Of a stretch of 19,211 nt of DNA, positions 15,548 through 19,211 are shown in pieces. Within the stretch, counting starts at the first letter, position 1, and each line of letters begins with the position of its first letter. Position numbers and translations under genes: made by a program. The notes under the pieces are model-generated. The model saw nothing but the letters and a program-made list of their open reading frames with translations. It did no database searches and was not told the origin of the DNA. The DNA lies in assembly GCA_052034175.1 (NCBI GenBank), contig JBPOIX010000193.1, positions 1 through 19,211 on the forward strand. The letters run 5' to 3'. The stretch is from UBA668 sp052034175. GTDB lineage: Bacteria; Actinomycetota; Acidimicrobiia; Acidimicrobiales; Ilumatobacteraceae.

Positions 15548-16596
15548 CAGGGCGCTCCGAAGGCGAGGGCGGGTGGGACGACGAGGGCGCGGCGCATGCC
15601 GCCGAGGGAACCGACGAGCGCGACGGCGACGGCAACGACCGGCAGCAGCAGGTAGAGCCGCGTGGAGAGCTCCACGGTCATCGGGAACACCGGTGCGAGG
15701 AGGGCGGCCAGCAGTGCGGCGATCATGGTGGAGAAGGCGGCGATCACCACCGCTTGCATGGCCAGCCCGGCGGCGATGGACCGCGAGGAGGTGCCGACGG
15801 CTTTGAAGACCGCCATGTCCCGCGTGCGTTCGAGCGCGCTGACGTAGAGCACCGACCCGATGACCAGCCCGGCCACCAGCCACAGCAAGGTGCGGACCAT
15901 GGCGATCGTCCCGCTGGGAGCCTTCAGCGGCTCCATCGCGTCGGCGATCGCCTGCGCGGGGGACATCGAGCGCAGGCCGTCAGGGACACTGGTCATGGTG
16001 CCGGAGATGAGCACGGCGGTGGAGAGGGCCGCACCGTCGACGCTCAGCCGCCGTGCTTCCTCCAGCGAGACGTACACCACATGCGTGCTGGCGAGCAGTG
16101 AGGAACGCACCTTGCCGACCACGGTGAAGGGCTCGCCGGCGACGCTGATCGTGTCGCCGACGGACACCTCGAGACGGTTGTCGACGATTGCCTCTCCGTC
16201 GCCCGAGATTGCTGCTCCTTCGCTGGGCCGGGGCGAGCCCATCCCTCCCGGCGCGGCGCCGAAGAGGATGGAGAACATCGGTTCACCGGTGGTGGCGAGG
16301 GACTGGCGGCTGATGAGGATCGGCGCCGCGTCGCGGACACCGGCGGTGTCGCGCACGCTCTGGACGGCCGCTTCGTCGATCATCGTGATCGCGGTGAAGG
16401 GCCCGGCCGCACCATGCGCCACCACCCAGCCGTCCGCGCCGGCGAGCCGAACGGTGCGGCTGGCTTCGTTGTGAAAGCTGTCGGTGAGGCCGCTCATGAT
16501 CATGCTCATGGCCAGCAGCAGGCCGGCGCCGACGACAGCGACGAGAAATCGTCGGCGCCGCATCTGGAGGTCGCGGAGGGCGGCTCGAATCATCAT
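15547..16596 (-). CDS. MacB/FtsX-like ABC transporter permease
   Basis: A 349-residue membrane protein with the MacB/FtsX plan. There is a short basic N-terminus (LRDLQMRRRRF), TM1 at about 17-37, a large extracytoplasmic domain (about 38-230, including GEAIVDNRLEVSVGDTI, a MacB-PCD-type feature), then three helices at about 233-255, 275-305 and 315-337. The helix-2/helix-3 link contains ERTRDMAVFKAVGTSSRSI, the coupling motif (E-R-x-E-I-A-V-x-K-A-x-G) contacted by the ATPase. Length is normal for a single FtsX permease, which would work as a homodimer. The substrate is unknown. ATG 16596 has an adjacent in-frame ATG at 16593. It heads the six-gene run and follows the carboxypeptidase gene after a 68-bp gap. 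Confidence 0.9.
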   Translation of the reverse strand: MMIRAALRDLQMRRRRFLVAVVGAGLLLAMSMIMSGLTDSFHNEASRTVRLAGADGWVVAHGAAGPFTAITMIDEAAVQSVRDTAGVRDAAPILISRQSLATTGEPMFSILFGAAPGGMGSPRPSEGAAISGDGEAIVDNRLEVSVGDTISVAGEPFTVVGKVRSSLLASTHVVYVSLEEARRLSVDGAALSTAVLISGTMTSVPDGLRSMSPAQAIADAMEPLKAPSGTIAMVRTLLWLVAGLVIGSVLYVSALERTRDMAVFKAVGTSSRSIAAGLAMQAVVIAAFSTMIAALLAALLAPVFPMTVELSTRLYLLLPVVAVAVALVGSLGGMRRALVVPPALAFGAP

Positions 16597-16630
16597 GTGC
16601 CGCAGCCTGCGCCGCGGCGGCGGCCGGTGT

Positions 16631-16646
16631 TGTCAGCCAGCCGACA
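16631..16646. promoter_or_regulatory. Candidate operator palindrome upstream of the ABC permease gene
   Basis: TGTCA-GCCAGC-CGACA is an imperfect palindrome (TGTCRGC arms, one mismatch) in the 68-bp gap before the permease gene. It matches the 14395-14410 site at 12 of 16 positions, and all differences are transitions. It may control the whole run. Confidence 0.35.
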
Positions 16647-16664
16647 GGTGCCCGGGTTGGCTGC

Positions 16665-17666
16665 TCAGGTGGGCGAAGTCGGCTCGCCCATCTCGGCGTA
16701 GAACGCATCGCGCATGGTGACGGCCAGGCGGGCGACATCGTCCACAGACGTGACGTCCTTCTGCGATGGGTCGGGCGGCGCCGGTGACTCGCCGTCGGCG
16801 ACCGCAGGGAACTCGATCAGCACGGACGGATGGCCGGGCAGTACGACCGCTTGCCCCTCCCACAGGAAGGCCAGGTCGCCGTTGTCCACGGTGCCGGCGT
16901 TGTAGATGCCGCCCCAACCGACGGCGTCGGACATGGCTCGGGCCACCCGAGTGGCGATGCCGCCGTTGTGCGAACCGATCCACTGGTACGGAGAGTGGAC
17001 GTGGATGGTGAGCACCGGTTCGTACAACTCGGTGGCCGCCATCACCGCGCGGGCTTCCGGGGTCTCCACACGGAATCCGTCGCGGTTGGGGTCGATGTCC
17101 TGCGCGGTCCGCCGAGTGTGGGCGGCAAGACCATCGGGGTTGATGGTGGGCACGAGCCAGATGCCGAAGGTGGTCGGTGGCTGCATGCGGATGGCCTGCA
17201 CGAACCACGCCGGAGCGCACTCGTCGCCGTGCACCTGCCCCAGCACCAGCACCTGGGGGCCGTCGAACGTGCCCCAGTGCTCCGCCCAGATCGGCCGGCC
17301 CTCGAAGCTGGTGCCGATGCGTTCGTAGCGCTCTGCCACGCGAGCCGTCTCGTTGCGGTAGCCGATGGCGCCCTCGGTGATGGTGTCGCATGCGCCGATG
17401 GGGATGTCCGAGTAGGACTCGTCGAGGACGACGGCGGTGGGCGGCGGGGCGGCGGTGGTCGTGGGCGCAACGGTCGTGGAGGTCGTGGAGGTGGTGGTCG
17501 ACGTCGATGTCGGCGGGGACGTGGTCGTGGACACCGGTGCGCTGCTGGTGGGTGCCGATGAGGTGGGCGGAGCGTCGGTCGCCTCGGGCGCGGTCTGCGT
17601 CGAGTTGCACGCCGCGAGGACCACCGCGACCCCGGCGGCGGCCCGCCAGACCCAGCGGGCGCTCAC
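16665..17666 (-). CDS. Secreted M14-family zinc carboxypeptidase-like lipoprotein
   Basis: A 333-residue protein. A lipoprotein signal peptide (WVWRAAAGVAVVLAAC) places the lipidated Cys at residue 20. A Ser/Thr/Pro-rich linker (about 22-78) follows, typical of surface-tethered actinobacterial proteins, and its codons give the low-complexity DNA near 17440-17600. The catalytic domain keeps the M14 zinc ligands His146 and Glu149 in QVHGDE, His224 in HSP, the substrate-side DPNRDGF equivalent of the DLNRNF motif, NPDG, and the general-base Glu285 in LIEFP. It probably cleaves C-terminal residues from peptides, perhaps cell-wall peptides, outside the membrane; the substrate is inferred only. GTG 17666 overlaps the PhzF-family stop by 4 bp, is set by the signal peptide, and implies cotranslation. 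Confidence 0.85.
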   Translation of the reverse strand: MSARWVWRAAAGVAVVLAACNSTQTAPEATDAPPTSSAPTSSAPVSTTTSPPTSTSTTTSTTSTTVAPTTTAAPPPTAVVLDESYSDIPIGACDTITEGAIGYRNETARVAERYERIGTSFEGRPIWAEHWGTFDGPQVLVLGQVHGDECAPAWFVQAIRMQPPTTFGIWLVPTINPDGLAAHTRRTAQDIDPNRDGFRVETPEARAVMAATELYEPVLTIHVHSPYQWIGSHNGGIATRVARAMSDAVGWGGIYNAGTVDNGDLAFLWEGQAVVLPGHPSVLIEFPAVADGESPAPPDPSQKDVTSVDDVARLAVTMRDAFYAEMGEPTSPT

Positions 17667-18499
17667 AGCAGCACGGTGCCGTCGACGCAGGTGGTGACGG
17701 CGCCACCGATCCAGAGCTGGCCGGTGTGGTCCGCGGCCACGTGCACGTCGCCGGCTCGGCCGACCGCCGTGCCCTGCGACACCCGATACGGAGGGGTGAC
17801 ACGCCCGCTGCCCACCAGCCACTGCGCCATCGATGCATTGAGGCTGCCGGTGACGGGGTCCTCGAACGAGACGTCGCCCTCGGGGAAGAAGGCGCGTACC
17901 TCGTAGGCGGCGGGCGAGCCATCCGGTGCGTGCGGCCCGGCGACGCCGATCTTCAACTGGCTGCGCACGCCGCGGATGGCCAGCACGTCCTCTGCCGAGC
18001 TCAACAGCAGGCCGAGCCATCCGGGGCCGTTGTCGATCCAGGCGGAGTCGGCGACGTCGTTGGGATCGACGCCGATGGCCGCCGCGGCCTCAGCGAGGGT
18101 GGCCGCGTCGAGCGGGCCCTCACGGCGCAGCGGGGGAGCGGCGAACGCCAGGCGGCCGCCGTCGCGGCGAACTCGCACGAGGCCGACGCCGCACTCCTGC
18201 ACCACCTCATCGGGGTTTCGGGGTGTGCCGCCGTTGCTCAGCCAGGCGTGGCACGAGCCGAGCGTCGGGTGCCCCGCGAACGGCAGCTCCGTCGACGTGG
18301 TGAAGATCCGCACGGCGTAGTCCGCCGTGGGGTCGGTGGGCGGCAGGAGGAAGGTCGTCTCGGAGAAGTTCGTCCAGTTGGCGAAACGCTGCATCTCCTC
18401 GGTGGAGAGCCCGGCGCCGTCGAGCACGACGGCCAGGGGGTTGCCGCGGTAGGGGTGCTCGGTGAAGACGTCGACCTCGAGGAAGCGGCGGTGCTGCAT
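17663..18499 (-). CDS. PhzF family protein (isomerase/epimerase fold)
   Basis: A 278-residue protein of standard PhzF length with the diaminopimelate-epimerase-like fold. The N-terminal VDVFTEHPYRGNPLAVVLD, the catalytic Glu47 in NFSETTFLLPP, TELPFAGHPTLGSCHAWL and the second-half EDPVTGSLNASMAQWL with HVAADHTGQLWIGG are all hallmark segments. Apart from phenazine-making PhzF, most family members have no known substrate, and no other phenazine genes are present, so the narrower name is not justified. ATG 18499 has CACACT 6 nt upstream, the same arrangement as the crotonase gene. It is the first gene of a coupled pair with the secreted carboxypeptidase, an unusual partnership with no obvious shared pathway. 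Confidence 0.92.
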   Translation of the reverse strand: MQHRRFLEVDVFTEHPYRGNPLAVVLDGAGLSTEEMQRFANWTNFSETTFLLPPTDPTADYAVRIFTTSTELPFAGHPTLGSCHAWLSNGGTPRNPDEVVQECGVGLVRVRRDGGRLAFAAPPLRREGPLDAATLAEAAAAIGVDPNDVADSAWIDNGPGWLGLLLSSAEDVLAIRGVRSQLKIGVAGPHAPDGSPAAYEVRAFFPEGDVSFEDPVTGSLNASMAQWLVGSGRVTPPYRVSQGTAVGRAGDVHVAADHTGQLWIGGAVTTCVDGTVLL

Positions 18500-18505
18500 C
18501 CGGCC

Positions 18506-18511
18506 AGTGTG
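18506..18511 (-). promoter_or_regulatory. Putative -10 box of the PhzF-family gene
   Basis: CACACT on the minus strand ends 6 nt before the ATG at 18499. The 41-bp gap to the DUF4279-like gene contains no other obvious signal. Confidence 0.35.
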
Positions 18512-18540
18512 CCAGCCGTGCCGAGCCCGCGGGGGTGCAG

Positions 18541-18837
18541 TTACGGCGTCCGCTCGGGCGCCTGCCGTTCCACGTCGATGTGGGTGTCGTAGCTGGCTCC
18601 GGCGGCGGCCAGGAACGCGATCGCCTCCTCGGGCAGGAACAGCTCCTCCGAGGACTCCACGAGGTCGCCCAGGGCGCTGCGCCATTCCCAGCTGGCGACC
18701 GAGTTCGCGGGATACCCCGGGCGCTCACCGACTCGGAACGACCGGCTGGGCGTGATGCCGGTCGCGGTCGTCACGGCGTCCGGGTCGAGCCGGGCCTCGT
18801 GCACGCGAAACACCAGTTGGAGGTTGGTGGAGGGCAT
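18541..18837 (-). CDS. Small DUF4279-like protein
   Basis: A 98-residue protein of unknown function. LQLVFRVHEARLDPDAVTTATGITPSRSFRVGE (about 6-38) resembles the start of DUF4279 proteins, where an Asp-Pro-Asp segment precedes a short helix and a xGE turn. It is followed by SWEWRS, an acidic helix (DLVESSEELFLPEEAIAFLAAAG) and a final strand. At 98 residues it is somewhat short for the family. ATG 18837 is preferred to longer alternatives because TACGCT lies exactly 6 nt upstream and the conserved region begins straight after it. It is followed 41 bp later by the PhzF-family gene on the same strand. A large inverted repeat sits 44 bp upstream of the start. Family assignment is from pattern memory and moderate. 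Confidence 0.6.
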   Translation of the reverse strand: MPSTNLQLVFRVHEARLDPDAVTTATGITPSRSFRVGERPGYPANSVASWEWRSALGDLVESSEELFLPEEAIAFLAAAGASYDTHIDVERQAPERTP

Positions 18838-18843
18838 GGCCCG

Positions 18844-18849
18844 AGCGTA
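18844..18849 (-). promoter_or_regulatory. Putative -10 box of the DUF4279-like gene
   Basis: TACGCT on the minus strand ends 6 nt before the ATG at 18837, in the same layout as the other boxes in this window. Confidence 0.4.
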
Positions 18850-18880
18850 GGTGGCGGCCCGGCCGGGGTCCTTCGATTTG

Positions 18881-18929
18881 CCCAGCGACAACCCCGGTTG
18901 TCGGGGCGGCAACCGGGGTTGTCGCTGGG
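18881..18929. repeat. 20-bp perfect inverted repeat with 9-nt spacer (twin palindromes)
   Basis: Arms at 18881-18900 and 18910-18929 are exact reverse complements, separated by TCGGGGCGG. Each arm also contains its own palindrome. The left one is GACAACC-CC-GGTTGTC (18887-18902) and the right one is CAACC-GG-GGTTG (18910-18921), with centres 21 bp apart, two helical turns. No T-tract follows on either strand, so a classical intrinsic terminator is unlikely. It lies between the DUF4279-like start and a possible plus-strand gene start, so a double operator is the simplest reading; a strong RNA hairpin is the alternative. Confidence 0.75.
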
Positions 18930-18982
18930 TCGGAGACGAACTCCCTCGCCCCGGCCGGCAGGCCTCGGCGAGGATGGCAGCC

Positions 18983-19024
18983 ATGGACGAGGTCGACATC
19001 GTGGTGGCGCACCGCGAGCGGGAC
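18983..19024 (+). pseudogene. Possible truncated start of a phosphotransferase-like gene
   Basis: From ATG 18983 the frame reads MDEVDIVVAHRER with well-biased codons, which resembles from memory the first residues of an actinobacterial aminoglycoside-phosphotransferase-like family. After about 19024 the frame turns to Arg/Leu/Gln-rich sequence with relaxed third positions and no family likeness, though it remains open to the window edge. This looks like a 5' remnant joined to unrelated sequence, through deletion, rearrangement or an assembly join. The remaining bases (about 19025-19099) hold nothing I can assign. Confidence 0.25.
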
Positions 19025-19099
19025 CGACTTCCAGCTCGCCTTCACCGTCTGCGCCAGCACGGACAGCGGCCTGTAGATCCAGGTGCGGCCGGCGCCGTG

Positions 19100-19211
19100 T
19101 CAACCGAGGATCAGCTCCGCGTACTGGCCGAGCACCTGCTTGGGGCCGCTCACGAGGAAGGTCGTGAGGCAGGTCTCCTTCCACTGCTCCAGCTCCCCGC
19201 GGATCTTGTCC
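19100..19211 (-). CDS. C-terminal end of an LLM-class (F420-dependent) oxidoreductase
   Basis: Only the last 36 residues and the TGA stop (19102-19100) are in the window; the gene continues beyond the right edge. The segment DKIRGELEQWKETCLTTFLVSGP followed by KQVLGQYAELILG resembles the end of luciferase-like monooxygenase-fold, F420-dependent oxidoreductases. In those proteins a helix is followed by a TTxLV strand and a final helix of the (beta/alpha)8 barrel. High G/C at third positions supports this frame. These enzymes use coenzyme F420 for hydride transfer and are abundant in Actinobacteria. The substrate cannot be judged. Confidence 0.6.
   Translation of the reverse strand, partial: DKIRGELEQWKETCLTTFLVSGPKQVLGQYAELILG

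Noticed and set aside
17440..17600. Low-complexity repeats suggestive of a DNA repeat element
   Set aside because: They encode the Ser/Thr/Pro-rich linker of the carboxypeptidase lipoprotein and have no regular unit length.

Overview
The window is about 19.2 kb of very GC-rich, gene-dense DNA. It looks like an actinobacterial chromosome, and I would guess an Acidimicrobiia-type lineage. The support is strong G/C bias at third codon positions, many 1-14 bp gene overlaps, a mycothiol-type metal-binding domain protein, a probable F420-dependent (LLM-class) oxidoreductase end, and a cyclase/ATPase/LuxR family typical of Actinobacteria. Several isolated genes have a TANNNT- or CACACT-like -10 box ending only 6-8 nt before ATG and no good Shine-Dalgarno sequence, which points to leaderless transcripts. 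No rRNA, tRNA, CRISPR array or insertion sequence is visible.

Region 1 (1-2716). A partial fatty-acyl-CoA-reductase-like gene and a TetR regulator diverge from a palindromic operator. The TetR gene converges on a minus-strand pair, an AraC-type regulator and a TIGR03086/mycothiol maleylpyruvate isomerase-like protein, which are coupled to each other and to ddl by 4-bp overlaps.

Region 2 (2713-8267). This holds peptidoglycan precursor genes and housekeeping functions: ddl (D-Ala-D-Ala ligase, minus), a divergent beta-propeller-like lipoprotein, murF (plus), an MFS exporter whose 3' end overlaps murF by 93 bp on the opposite strand, and a divergent enoyl-CoA hydratase/isomerase-family gene.

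Region 3 (8283-16596, all minus, read right to left). This is the most interesting part: a tightly packed six-gene run. It encodes a MacB-like ABC permease, its ATPase, a stand-alone cyclic-nucleotide-binding protein, an NB-ARC/AAA ATPase with a C-terminal LuxR helix-turn-helix, a class III nucleotide cyclase fused to a second NB-ARC/AAA ATPase, and a Crp/Fnr regulator. Four of the five junctions overlap by 1-14 bp. The run contains a cyclic-nucleotide maker, a receptor without a DNA-binding domain, a receptor with one, a second transcription factor and a transporter, so it could be a self-contained cyclic-nucleotide signalling and export module. Two related 16-bp palindromes (TGTCA-N6-YGAC) lie upstream of the permease and of the LuxR-type gene and are candidate operators.

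Region 4 (16665-19211). A secreted M14-like zinc carboxypeptidase lipoprotein is coupled to a PhzF-family gene. Next come a small DUF4279-like gene and a striking 20-bp perfect inverted repeat that resolves into two similar palindromes 21 bp apart. The far end has a possible truncated phosphotransferase start and the last 36 codons of an LLM-class oxidoreductase.
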